This document shows positions 35,240-46,861 of a stretch of DNA of 64,000 bases, one piece after another. This DNA comes from Aldrovandia affinis (taxonomy: Eukaryota > Chordata > Actinopteri > Notacanthiformes > Halosauridae). The position numbers and the translations under genes are program-made. Where the stretch lies: the NCBI GenBank assembly GCA_029706075.1, contig JAINUG010000380.1, positions 385,117 through 449,116 of the forward strand, given 5' to 3'. Position 1 is the first letter of the stretch; every line of letters starts with the position of its first letter. The notes beneath the pieces were generated by a model. It was given only the letters and a program-made list of their open reading frames with translations, was not told the origin of the DNA and ran no database searches.

Positions 35240-35790
35240 AATTATGTTCTTTAAGACCTTTTTAAATATATATATATATATCTCATTCTTATTTCTAGTC
35301 TCTCTTTTGACCATTTAGCATGGTCCCATCTGTGGCCAGTCATAGATTATATGGGATTTAATGGTGTAGGGCAGTTCACATAACTATGCCCTGAAGTAAC
35401 CCAAAAGAATGTGAACTGTGTTTATGATGCCAGCAGGGAGCCAACAGGCAAGATGCGTAAAAAATGATATTGGCCCAAATGCCTTACAACCCCCACACTA
35501 ATAAAGGCAGTCCTGCTGTCTCTGGCGAAACAGGACATGGAGGGGGCTGCTCTCAGGACTGCTGACCACATCACTGAGTTTAATGTGGTATACTGTAACG
35601 TAATCATTTACATGTACGGTATAATCATGTTTGGTGTTGTTGGAAAGCTGATGGCATGAGCAGTGGCTTGGTGTCATTGATGATGTGGTACAGGTGGCGC
35701 TTGCTAAAGATCTCAGAACACTGTTCGAAAGTGAACAGTGGAAATTATAATGATTACACGTCAGCAGCCAGCTCTATTTATTTTTTGATT
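35240..35790. other. Gene B 3' region
   Basis: Follows the stop codon, with a TA-repeat at 35265-35281. It is mirrored at 57180-57764. No further gene recognised. Confidence 0.4.
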
Positions 35791-36098
35791 TTACCCTCCC
35801 CACACGGGTCCGCCGCTCGTCTCTACGAGGCAAGCTAATTCTCCATGGGCAGCGAACTCCGCTTCCTTTGTGACGGAATTTGCCCCCCCATGTTCTGGAG
35901 ACTCCTTACGTGCTACATGGCGAACCCGAGCCGGCTCACCGTCTCCTCTCCCCCTGGGGCAGACAGCCAAATGCTGCCCCCGTTCAGGGCTCCCGGCACA
36001 GTCGGGTTTCAAACTGCGACCGCAATAAGTAGCTCAAACTTGCAAATCACCAGTCAATGCGAGTGCGTTAGACCGCTATGATATCCGAGGCCCCTATC
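35790..36098 (-). mobile_element. tRNA-derived SINE, family 2 (left arm, downstream of gene B)
   Basis: On the minus strand the head has ATAGCGGTCTAACGCACTCG and a box-B-like GGTTTGAAACCCG-type stretch, then GCTGTCTGCCCCAGGGGGAG. It is mirrored at 56868-57178. Confidence 0.7.
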
Positions 36099-36424
36099 CT
36101 ACACTTATAAATACTTGTTTACCGAGAGGGTGTTTTCTGAAGATTTGTCCAGAGGACGTAACAGTGAAATACCACTGTGGGTTGAGCGTAATGATCAGGT
36201 GAAAAAGATTCTATAGAGTCACTGCTGACCAGGTTAAGGAAAACATTTGTGGATACAAATGAAACAATATTTTAATTCATCCTTTGAAAAATATAAATCT
36301 ACATCTACATTGATTCATGATGAATGTAATTTCTTTGACATAACCTCATGTTGTTAATATTGTGACTAAAGCATTCTAGCTAATTGTCATCACCACTGCC
36401 TACTTGTTCAACACTATATCCCTG

Positions 36425-36645
36425 CTTACTCCATAATAAAAAATTTAAAAAATAAATAAATAAAAATTCTGTTTGGTACGCAGATGCCTGCAATGATGTC
36501 TATCGCTGTATTACTGCACTGATCTCTTGCGCCAACTATGATTGTTCTTACCATGTATTAATGCACATCTTGTACGTCGCTCTGGATAAGAGCGTCTGCT
36601 AAATGCTTAAAATGTAAATGTAAAATGTAAATGTAATCAGTTGAG
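36425..36645 (+). mobile_element. LINE 3'-end fragment with GTCTGCTAAATG tail
   Basis: Runs from TGGTACGCAGATGCC to CGCTCTGGATAAGAGCGTCT and short AAATGTAAATG repeats. The same sequence, reversed, forms the end of the LINE fragment at 47371-47860 and of 56312-56520. Confidence 0.7.
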
Positions 36646-36649
36646 CTGT

Positions 36650-37795
36650 AATAAATTCACCAGTGGAATAACTCCAGTCTGCTGCTCTCTTCCTCAATGG
36701 TCACCAGCATCTCTCCCAGGCGTGTGAATCAGTGACCTTTATAGTGAACTCATTCAGAGGATTTGAGTCCCTGAAAATAACTGAAATGCCCACCGCTAGC
36801 AAAGACCTGTGGAGACGTGTGGAGCCAAGTGGTTTAATACCTAGAAATTGGGACATCACTACCACAAGCTTGCAAGGCTTGTAGAGAACGTATAAAGTGC
36901 AAGTGTGAAAAGGGTTGCAGAGGAGTGTGCAGATGCTTACAGGCTGTAACAAGGTTGAGGCCGTTATCCTTTGGTCCAGATCTGGCCTGAACCAGTCCTA
37001 CTTTGCTGCTAGCAGATTAATTCTGAGATGGACTGGCCGCCTCCTCCATGCCATTGGAGGTGCTGCCACAGCTGACTGTTCAACAGTCTCTCGAGACACT
37101 TCCACATTCAGTGAGGTCGCTACTGGGAGAGTCTCACCTAAAGGCCCCTTTTGAGTTTTTTGATTCAAACTTTCATTTTGGCCCATACTACTACTACCCA
37201 CTGCTGTCTATTTAGTGGATCTTTCCCAGAATATTCTCAGTCCATGGCAATAACCCACTGCTGGCATTCCAACAGAGGTCCATTAATATTGTAAGGGATA
37301 AATGCATTTAAAATCGTGTTTAGCCTACAGGAATGACCTTTACATCATGGAGAGTATCCTGAGAAGTAATAAAACCAATGATCAAAATATCCTGAGACAC
37401 CACATATTCATAGAGCCATTTATAAACATTTTTATCATTCTCACATTTTAAACAGTAAAATGATTGTATACCTGACATATCTATTAGCATTGTCTACATC
37501 ACGACACATTTTAAACCTTTGTGTGCCCAATTAGACCAACATTTGATGAAGTTATGGTCCAATGAACTAAAGGGATCCTTCGAAGACAGGCCTGGTCTGT
37601 TAATGAACCATAGATTATGCTCAACACAAAATGCAATAAAGAAAAACTTGTCTTAAAACCTATAGGCTACATGAAAACAAACCCACAACCACAGGGCAGG
37701 TCACAACACTCCAATATACAGTACGATTCCCGTGCGACTATACCCCCAAACACTAAATATTCAATAAATGCCACCCCAAGATAGTTTTTATGTAA
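36650..37795. other. Unassigned arm sequence
   Basis: Mirrored at about 55120-56305. A short Cys-rich reading (CKCEKGCRGVCRC near 36895-36935) is seen, but no continuing frame; it could be a transposon fragment. I do not assign a gene. Confidence 0.3.
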
Positions 37796-37799
37796 AAAG

Positions 37800-37915
37800 T
37801 TGTGCTGGGCGGTGGATAGCGTAGCGGTCAAATGCACCACACTTTGGCTGGTCCGGTATGGTGTGCGCTGCCTGTCAGGGAAGCGGTTCGAAATCCCATT
37901 CATGAATAACTGCTT
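37800..37915 (+). repeat. tRNA-like unit (left arm)
   Basis: Box-A-like TAGCGTAGCGGTCAAATGC and box-B-like GGTTCGAAATCCC lie 70 bp apart. The mirror copy is at about 55005-55115. It is probably a SINE head. Confidence 0.55.
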
Positions 37916-37989
37916 AAAAAGAAAAACAGCAATGCATTGCAAAGAAAGAAAACCTGGTCTGTCTCACCGGGTTGAAGTGAAGAGCTGAA

Positions 37990-39225
37990 GTAACAATCGG
38001 TATAGCTGTTAAATCCGCGCCTCCAGTTCCTTGGCGTTCATTCCGAACTCGCCTCGGCAGAGTTAGATAACAGCATCTAATACTATCTCCACATAAAACG
38101 AGCATTTCGCCTTTCACTAACTTGCGTTACTTTTGGAATAAATGATCGCCAAAAAAACATGGCATTGCCGCCATGAAGGTTTGAATGGATTCCATCTTTC
38201 CACGAGTTCACAGAACACACCTGCACAGAACAGCGTCACGAAGGTGCGCGTGACATTACGGATTCAAAAGTAACGAACATTGAGGGAAATCTCATTTTCA
38301 CAACCGTCACCCCGCCAGTCTGCCACTGTACAGCAAAGCTTTCCAATACAACATTCACAACCACAACTTCTGAGCATCAATTCCAAGGTCATTGTCATTT
38401 GTATACATTTCTTTTTCATAATTTGGGAGTCGCTGTCTTTGTAGTGACGTTATTCATTCATGTAATTCATTACTGAAAGTTCACGTGTTGTCCAACGTGA
38501 CGGTAGCTTGCTAAGCTAAGTAGCGTTAATCAGCTAACGTTAGACATTTTTAATTTAATTTGGTTCGTCAAAAAGAGAGAGCGGGTTGTTAGCGCTGGAA
38601 GACCTCACTATCGAATTAGGAGACAACTTGGGGTGTTTCATTGAAGCATTCATTTCATATCTTTAAATATATATATTTTTAATCTCAGCTAACGTTAGTT
38701 TACCACTTGTGTTACAGTGCTAGCTAGCAGCATTTTATTTAGTTGAGGAAAATAATAGCTTTTCTATACTGCTATTTCAGTTTGTAAAACTGAACATAAC
38801 TTAAGTAACATAACTTAATTGTAGCTCATAATATTGTATGTATTTCACTCTCTTTTCATATAAACTGATAAATCACCAATGAACTGAGTTGAACTGTTAG
38901 CTAATTGCCATTATTTGGTTCGTTGAGAGAGGAAAGGCTTTTGCTATTGAGCTCCGTTTATTTCAGTTTGTAAAATTAGCAGCACTTAATTTAAGTTGAC
39001 AGCACTTAATTAATAGTAGCTCTCATATTGTACATTGCAATGTTTGGAATATGTTGTCATGTGTTCACTGTATATTTAATAATTCCATTATTGGTTTCTT
39101 TCGGCAGATTACAGTGAGAGGACAGCGTTCAGAGCAGGAAAAACTATTGGAGAATGAGACAAACTGCGTCCTGTTCAGAGTGAGAACATTCAACAGTAGG
39201 GAATCTCAAAGAGGTCCGTCATAGC
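37990..39225. other. Unassigned arm sequence with ACGTTAG/GCTAGC words
   Basis: Mirrored at about 53690-54990. It has repeated TAACGTTAG and CTAGCTAGC words but no coding frame I can support. Confidence 0.3.
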
Positions 39226-39227
39226 GA

Positions 39228-39612
39228 GGGTTTAGTGTTCCATGGAGTCAACATTGGGGGGACATTTAAAAAAAATCAGCTAGGCTATATATTGGGGGGG
39301 ACATTTTGAGCATATCTGAATATTGGGGGGGATGTGTCCCCCCCAATATATATGGTCGGTTCGGCCTTGGTAAGGGGTGTAAGTGACATTTTGGTCAAAA
39401 ATGAGTTATATATATCAATGGAAAGCTCTTGATGAGCTCCATATAATGGTAAAAGGACACATGCATCATGCTTTACTGTATTGAAATAAAGCTCTAACCA
39501 TAAAGACATATTTCAAACCTTGGGTTAAGTTTTGTGCAAAAAGGGCGTAATTGTACACAGTTTGGTGTGAAAAGGGCGTAAGTGCGCATTTACGCCCTTT
39601 TCACACTAAACT
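39228..39612. mobile_element. TIR element with terminal palindrome (left arm)
   Basis: The left end GGTTTAGTG is split from GTAAGGGGTGTAAGTGACAT by a MITE at 39239-39368. The right end ATTTACGCCCTTTTCACACT is its imperfect inverted repeat. The right end itself is a 54-bp near-perfect palindrome (39559-39612, two mismatches per 27-bp arm). The mirror copy, without the MITE, is at 53436-53687. A related end occurs at about 51150-51190. No coding frame. Confidence 0.5.
39239..39368 (+). mobile_element. MITE copy present only in the left arm
   Basis: Matches 7020-7167 (CCATGGAGTCAACATTGGGG to TTCGGCCTTG) but lacks the left terminus. The right arm reads straight through at about 53675-53690, so this insertion is later than the inverted duplication, or was lost from the other arm. 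Confidence 0.7.
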
Positions 39613-39839
39613 AGCCATTTCCCCACTGATGCATTATGGACCTGCCCACTTGACAGCAGTTAGGACAAAATGGCTGACAAGAAGGGAACAAACACAACAC
39701 AACAAAAATGATGAGGTTAAGTGCATTAAGAATAAGGAAGGTACTTTGGTTTACAATAATAAGGATATTGCTAAAACACAAAGGTTTCTTTGTTGAGAGC
39801 TTTACCAGGGAAGAGGTTATAAATATGCTTAAATGTATA

Positions 39840-41245
39840 TAGCCAATTTACATAATGTTTTGGAGGACTTTGAGATCAGGGACATAGAAGTACGAGAAAA
39901 ACTACAAAAACTTAAGACAAATAAGGCAGCAGGCCCCGATATTTTATGCAATCCATAAACACTGGAGAAATACCAGATGACTGGAAGCAGGGTAGTATAA
40001 TTCCAATATATAAGAAGGGGGACCGTACTGATCCAGGGACTATACTAAGTTAGTTTAACTTGCATCTCATGTAAAATACTGGAATGTATTATTATTATAA
40101 GTTGGAATCATTCTTGAAAAATAATAGTATTTTAAGGGAGAGCCAACATGGTTTTCTCAAGGTGACTTTTCATGCCTAACAAACCTGGACTTTTTTGAAG
40201 AGGCTACAAAGTGTGTTGACCTGAACCAGGCTTATGATATTATATATTTGGACGTTCAAAAAACATTTGACAAGGTACCACACGAGAGGCTCATTGTTAA
40301 AATGAATTCATTGGAAAACAGTAGCAGGGGTCATATCTGACCTAGGTGCTGTTGGCAGTGAAGTCCATTAAGACATCAGTAGCAAAATAGTTAAATTTGC
40401 AGATGATACTAAACTTGGTGGTTTGGCAAACAGCTTGGAATCGACTAAAGTAATCCAAGATGGTTTAAAGAAAATTCAAGAATGGGCAGAAACGTGGCAG
40501 ATGACATTTAATATTGCTAAATGTAAAGTTATACATGTGGGAAATAAAACATAAGACAGGAGTATTTTATGAGAGGAGAAAAATGAGTAGGTGTTAAATT
40601 TCAAAAAGGCTTAGGAAATGTAGTCTGATCAAAGTCTATCTGCATCTAAGCAGTGTGCTACAGCAGTGAAAAAGGCCAATAGGATGCTTGGGTACATAGC
40701 AAAAACTATTGAGAATAAATCAAAGGATGTTATATTAATGTTATATCATGCCTTTGTCAGACCTCACTTAGAGTACTGTGTGTAGTTCCAGGCACCACAC
40801 TACAAGAAAGATATAGAAGCTATTGAAAAAGTTGCTTTTAGAAAAACTAAATTCGTATGAAAGGTAAAAGTTATGAGGATAGACTTAAGGCACTCAATCT
40901 ATTTAAATGTAGCAAACGGAGACTTGATTTGATTTAGTTTTTCAATTCCTAAAAGGGATTAACAAAGTTAACTACTAAAGATTTTTAAAGATAAGTTCAG
41001 TTAGCAGAACAAGAGGTTGAAATTAGTTAAAGGCAATTTTGGCATGGATATTTAGTTTTAGAGATTACGTTTTTCTTTATACAGAGAGTTGTCAATACCT
41101 GGAACAGTTTAGTAGAGGCAGAAACACTTGGGCTATTCAAGTCCAAGCAGTACTAGATACTCTTTAGATTAGGACATGATGAGCCTAGATGGGCTGAACG
41201 GCCCATTCTCGTCATTATGTATTCTTACGTTCTTATGTTCTAAAA
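39840..41245 (+). pseudogene. CR1-like non-LTR reverse transcriptase relic (left arm)
   Basis: Broken frames keep EKLQKLKTNKAAGPD, IPDDWKQGSIIPIYKKGDRTDPG, a DVQKTFDKVPHERLIVKM-like stretch, KFADDTKLGG (the catalytic ADD) and KKANRMLGYIAKTIE. The 3' end TTCTTACGTTCTTATGTTCT is typical of a fish CR1/L2-like family. Many stops; inactive. The mirror is at 51810-53220. Confidence 0.7.
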
Positions 41246-41767
41246 GGAAGCATAACACAAGTCAGCAGTTCAACAACAATGCAACCCCAATCAAAAACAA
41301 ACAAAAGAACAAACAAACGCACAAAGACAGAAGAAACACCCTGCCACCCTCCCACCCACTCTGGGGACCTAAAGGAAAATAAACATACTCATATACTCAA
41401 CTCAGCAACAACACTCAAAATATCAGGTCATTTAGTTTCCCAGATATCTCTGACCATAGATTTACACTACTCTCATTAGCCCCATGCATTCTCGCTGTCG
41501 ACAGCTCCATCCCAACTATATCCAAAAAGGAGAGAATCCATTGTGGAAGAAAGAGCATGGGGGGATCATGAATGAATTTCATGGAATAGAGTTTGCGTGG
41601 TGTCATATATACTCTATGTACAAAATTATAATGAATCTGTTGGTGATCGGGGTTTCTTGAGGCTAAAAGAATGGTGGACCAGACCTTGTTCCAGTCAAAG
41701 TCTGGATCCAGTTCAGGGAGATCTTTCCTCTATATTGCATCAACAGATAAAGGTTTATAGGACTTTT

Positions 41768-42796
41768 TCAATTATATAAAATGGAGATCAGTCCACTTGT
41801 GCCCTTGTGTCTGCTTAATAACTTGTGCAAAGGGTGCACTGTGAGGGCTGTATGCCAAGGAACACCATGGGCCTTCAAAGCTGACCTCAACTGCAAATAG
41901 ACAAAAAAAGAGGAACTTGGCAGATTAAACTGCATATGAAGTTCTTGGAACGAAAGCAGGCCTTCCTCACCATAAATATTGCCTAATGAATGAACTCCTT
42001 TATCACTCCAATTAGGAAAATCTATAGGGCGACCCCCTATCAAGAGCCCAAAAGTACTGAATATAGGAGAACAAGGATTCCACCTAGAAGAAATCCCACA
42101 TTGCTTCTCTGCCATTCTCCATACCATCACCAAGTGCGAAATCATTGTGCCAAAGCAGAATTTACATTGTTTAGTGGTGATTTTAGAGTACAGCAAATCG
42201 CGTAATTCAAGCGGATGAACCCTGCTTTCTGCAATAGGTCTCCATGATACAGCTGCAGCCGTGTCAAACCATGTAACAAGTGGTCGTAGGGTAAAAGCCC
42301 AATTGTAAAATTTAAAATTAGGGAGAGAGAGGCCTCCATCTCTTCTCTCCCGTTGTATTGTAGTCAGTTTGATACGAGGGGGTTTAATTATAGCTATATT
42401 AACGTCCCTTGAGAAGGAACCCTTTTCTATAGCAAAATTAATCATATCAAGAAGGAGGGGGCCCAGGACATGCCAGAAGGTTAAATAAAGCTCTGGAGGT
42501 ATCCCATCAAGACCTGGTGATCTCCCTTTGTGCATATCCTGAACCATCTCTTTAAGTTCATCGATAGTAGTACGAGAGCCCATAAGCTTTGACTCATCCT
42601 TTGAGAATTGAGGAAGTTGAATATTATTTAAGAATGTGTTACAAGTATTAGTTTGGTGTAAGATTTCAGAGTTGTAGAGCTCAGCATAAAGTAAACAGAA
42701 GGTTGAGTTAATTTGCAGTGGATTTAAATGGACAGTCCCTTCTTTGGACCTAATGGATGGAATATCAGCAAAGTGCTCGTCAGATCTGAGTTTCAT
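41768..42796 (-). pseudogene. L1 ORF2 C-terminal half, RT core deleted
   Basis: The 342-aa frame begins with the connector and fingers of an L1 RT (KGRSPGLDGIPPELYLTFW, EKGSFSRDVNIAIIKP) and jumps directly to the C-terminal domain (RERRDGGLSLPNFKFYNWAF onward). The palm with the catalytic FADD/YADD is missing. The frame stays open across the join. Confidence 0.75.
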
Positions 42797-42815
42797 TGCC
42801 AGCAGATGACTGGGT

Positions 42816-43886
42816 TTAGAGCTGTTGAAATAGTAGTGTTGTCTTGTCCTGTGGATAAGGAATTCTGACCGTTTGAGTAGTGAGTAGTGAGTCTTTTTTG
42901 ACCAGTTGGAGTGCTATGCTGTCATTGAAATTGACCTGTAAAGAAGCATCTAATGCTGCAAGTTTCGTCTCTAGATTTTTTAGTTTAACTATACATGTTT
43001 TACTTAAGGTGGAAGAAAAAAAGTGTGGTGTCCCTTCACAGCCCTTCACAGTATCCCATAACACTCTTGGATCAACTGAACCCTTATTGATTTCTAAGAA
43101 TTTGTGTAGATTCCTTTCAAATCTTAAATGATTCATTATCAAGGAGGGTAGAGTTAAAACGCCATCTAGGCGCCCTAGCTAAGGCTGAGTGAATAAAGGC
43201 AGTACAAAACACCGCCTTGTGATCCCAAAGAGCCATGGGAAGAAGGGTCACATTTTTTATATCGCAAAAATAAAATCTATTCTTGAAAAGGTGCCATGTC
43301 TAGCAGAGAGAAATGAAAAGTCCTTCGAAGATTGGTTTATCATTCGCCAGAGATCAACCACACCTGTGCTATTTGCTCAAGCACGTAGCGCTTCAGAGGC
43401 CAAACTTTGGTCTCTGCCCTCAATCACCCGGGTCCTATCCATCCTCTGATCCCATACGGCGTTGAAATCAGCGCCCACTACGAATCTAAAATCAGTTAAT
43501 TCCAGAAGGGTTTTAGTTAAAAGGCTATAGAACGTCGTGTCATATTTATTGGGAGCATATGCTGATACTAATGCAATATTTTTACCTTGTATACAGATCT
43601 TAGCGATAGTGATCCTCCCCTTATCATCAGACCAAGAGTCCAAAAGATCACATTTTAATTTGCGTCTACAGAGTATAGCCACATCCTTTGTTTTGGTGTT
43701 ATCAGAGGATGAAGCAATTGTATGATAAAATGTATTGGGTCGCTTAATATCATTACGCAGCAAGTGGGATTCTTGGGTAAACGCCAAGTCGATGCCCTTC
43801 CTGTGGAGGAGATCCAGGACACTTGTTCGCTTGTGAGGAATATTCAATCCCTTCACATTAAAACTTAAAAACTTGAGGTCAGTCAT
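42816..43886 (-). pseudogene. L1 ORF2 N-terminal part (APE endonuclease), broken
   Basis: The frame 43886-43377 reads KFLSFNVKGLN, FTQESHL, VSAYAPN and FVVGADFNAVWDQRMDRT, the first half of an L1 endonuclease. After a frame break, 43142-42816 continues with the linker (LRFERNLHKFLEINKGSVDP, LWDTVKG). The SDH block of the endonuclease is not in an open frame. Confidence 0.75.
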
Positions 43887-44999
43887 GTATCAGAGACCAT
43901 CAACTGACATTTGAGTGATGCAGAAGGAGTTGAGTCTTGTGAAAAAAAGGCAATAATGTCCATAGATCCCCACATATTCCCACCCAGCAAAACACATATA
44001 AAATAAAACATTAAAAAAACAAAAATAAGAAAGGAGGGGAGAGTCAAAGTTCCCCTGCATTTCTTCGAAGAAAATAAAATAGGAGGGCGCATCACGCACC
44101 GTACTCATGTGTCAGAATCCCATCCCAGTGCCGTATTTGAGGTGCACTGATCCCCATCCTTCTAAGGGCCATAAACCCCCCTCACCCTAGCTTGGACGGT
44201 TATCAATAAAGTATCAAAGCAATTGAGTGAGCTGTGAGGAGGTAGGGGGTGGGAGAAAAGGTAGGAAGCAGGCACCACTTTTATACTCATAGCTGTGTAT
44301 ACAGTATATACCTATACTGACATCCACAAACACACACACACACACATATACACACACAAATACATACACACAAACACCCACACATAGTAACGGCCATTAT
44401 ATTTAATTTTTTAGAAAGAAGAATATTTCCATTGCACTTCATTATAGGCAAAACCAGGATAGCTAAACATTTAATTGATAGATCAATTGATAGGGAAGAA
44501 AAGATTATAGTAACTAGTGGGCTATCCCTTTATCGCCTTGGACTGTAGCGAATATTAGGTATATGCCAGTACCATTTCACCAAAATAAAAGATGTCAATC
44601 TCAATGTGCAATCTCAACACTTGTTTAGCATCCCCTGTGCACAGTGGAGAGCATTGAATCACCCAGGCGCACAGTTCATAAAGTCAATAGTACCTGTCGG
44701 TTTAGGCCGAAACAGTCAAGTTTATTGTGCTGCCGGAGCTTGCCTATGCAAGGTAGCTATAACAATTATGAACAGAACATTTTTAAGGTTTAAGATTGCC
44801 CTGCAGCAGCTCTCTATTTAATATATACATGTCATATAATCTGAAGCATCTAGCCGTTTTAAACAAAAACTTTCCCACGTAGCACATGAGTCGCTCCGAA
44901 AATAGATCACATCAGACAGAGGCACGCATCGGATTAGACAGAAAAATAAAAATAAGAAAATGGCACCTCTGTCGTTGATCCCACTAGGAAAATGTCAAA

Positions 45000-45345
45000 C
45001 TTTGAGATCAGGAAATCTTAGTTTCATTGCTTCGGTAGCAGTAGATGGAGAAACGAAATCCTGCCACTCTCCATGTTGTACTATTCGCATGGTTGCGTGC
45101 TCTCTCATGTAGGTTTTGATTCGCTTCGCGTGCAGTTTTTCACGGAGACCAGAATTTGTCTCTACGTTTTCTGATCTTGAATGAAAGATCGGAAACGATA
45201 CGAATGGAGTTATCTGCGACATCTAATCCCTGGATGGATCTGGCAGCCTTCTGAATCTCCACTTTCTTATGGAAGTGGTGTAGACGACAAATTACTACTC
45301 TTGGTTTAGCAGTTTTCCCCAGTATACCAATCCTGTGGGAACGCT
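45000..45345 (-). pseudogene. L1 ORF1 C-terminal fragment
   Basis: The minus strand from about 45345 reads QESDLERSHRIGILGKTAKP then RVVICRLHHFHKKVEIQKAA, continuing to a stop near 45145. After that stop, MREHATMRIVQHGEWQDFVS lies in the same region. This is the nucleic-acid-binding C-terminal domain of L1 ORF1, cut off from the rest by the insertion at 45365-46862. Confidence 0.7.
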
Positions 45346-45389
45346 CAAGATCGCTTTCCTGGAGAGAGGGTGTGTGTTAGACAAGACAA

Positions 45390-45530
45390 GATAAGACATG
45401 GCAGACAAGACTCACATTTCCCCAGTAGAGCAGTCCTGTCTGCCTCACTTAAAATAGTGATTTCATAAAACAAACACAGAGACGAGGGGTGGCAACTTAA
45501 CACCCTAAAGTCTTTGCCCAACACGCCCAG
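45390..45530. repeat. Half copy of the foldback MITE at 23178
   Basis: CATTTCCCCAGTAGAGCAGT to GGCAACTTAACACCCTAAAG matches the right half of the 23178-23404 hairpin. Confidence 0.6.
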
Positions 45531-45892
45531 TTGGTGACACTACTCTACACTACACTACACTACTCATGGCTGCGTCTCCTCATCTCTCTCTCCAGGTCTT
45601 GGGGGAATCTGAGGGTCTTTGGACCACTACCACATCAGCATGCTATAGCGCAATCGCAATATGGGGGGTTAAAACCAGGGAAATTTAAAGAAACTGAAGT
45701 CCACTGACCTTATTTTTTGTCAAATGTGCCTTGGACTTTTTTGTTGATGCTGAAGGAATATATAAAAACAATTCTGATTCTTTAGCTTGAGTCACATCAG
45801 CATTGTTTTGTATAATAATTACAGACTGCTTTTGCAAATCAGCAAGCCCCTGAAGACCCACCTAAAAGAAGCACTTCTGACATTCCCCCCCT

Positions 45893-46530
45893 GAGGCCAC
45901 GTACACCTGCAGGACGTACAGGGTCTGTCACACTGTTGAAAACCACGCATGCGCGTTAGCTGTGAGAATGGCGGGAGTGCACTTTCGCCTCAGCAGTGTG
46001 TCATGACAGGGTTCCCTCAGGAACAAGTCTGTTTGCACGGCCTCAGTTCACACTGGCTTTCCTTTCAGTATTTTTACATATTGCAGGCGTTTTACACTTA
46101 ATCACCTAATCAATCAACATTTAGTTTGTATAGCGCCATTTACAAACAGGTTGTCTTACAGCCCTTCACAATGGACATGGTAATTAAAACTATTTAAAAA
46201 CAGAAAAAAACGATTTCAGCCGATGTCAGGGAAGAACTGGAAAATTATTCCCTGACCCTGCAGGTGAATGGTGGGATAGAGAAAGAATCACTGATCACTA
46301 AACTCAAACATACAGGGAAAATAGGCCAGCAGTTTTTTTTGTTGCACTTTTGTGCCCTAAACCTCCAGTAATCTAATAAAAAAGTTATTCAGATTTGATG
46401 AGGTCAGTTAGGGTTTAACACCGAGGTGAAAAGAAAAACAAACTCTACCGGGGTCACAGAGAAACTGCAATTATCTTACAATGGTCCCATCTAGGGGCCT
46501 TCTCAAGCATTACAAGCAATGTTTGATTGT
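45893..46530 (+). repeat. Dispersed repeat, partner of 17788-18350
   Basis: Longer copy of the repeat at 17788, starting GAGGCCACGTACACCTGCAG. It is part of the composite insertion in L1 ORF1. Confidence 0.7.
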
Positions 46531-46861
46531 AATGCATTGCTGCATGGCCATCAGATCTAACAAATTAAATATTGATCAAACGGAATCTCCCTGTGAATGA
46601 CGAATAAAGCCAAGCCTGGTATTTCTGTACACAGTTAAGTTCAATTTTGTTAAAATTCAGCAAAGTTTATAGATATGACGGACAAGTGCACAGCATAGCT
46701 AATGACACAAAGCACAGCAAGACGAGTCCTCTCCTTGCTGAGGGATCAGGGTTTGAGTACTTCCTGCTCTGTGAAAGTGTCTCTTTCCTTCTTCTCCGCT
46801 CCCCGGTCTCCGTGGCCAGCGTTGAACGTTGTAACCACTGGGCCACACGGGAGGCCTTGTC

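Larger units (their letters stand above)
30983..41254. repeat. Left arm of about 10.2-kb inverted duplication
   Basis: Reading outward to inward, every recognisable block here is mirrored in 51805-61960: extra B-box exon, solo LTR, SINEs, TRIM exons 2-6, LINE tail, tRNA-like unit at 37800, GCTAGC-rich region, 54-bp palindrome and CR1-like RT relic. The inner edge is at AAGGAAGCATA (41254). The outer edge is at TTTTATCAATACG (30983). Small indels separate the arms. Confidence 0.9.
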
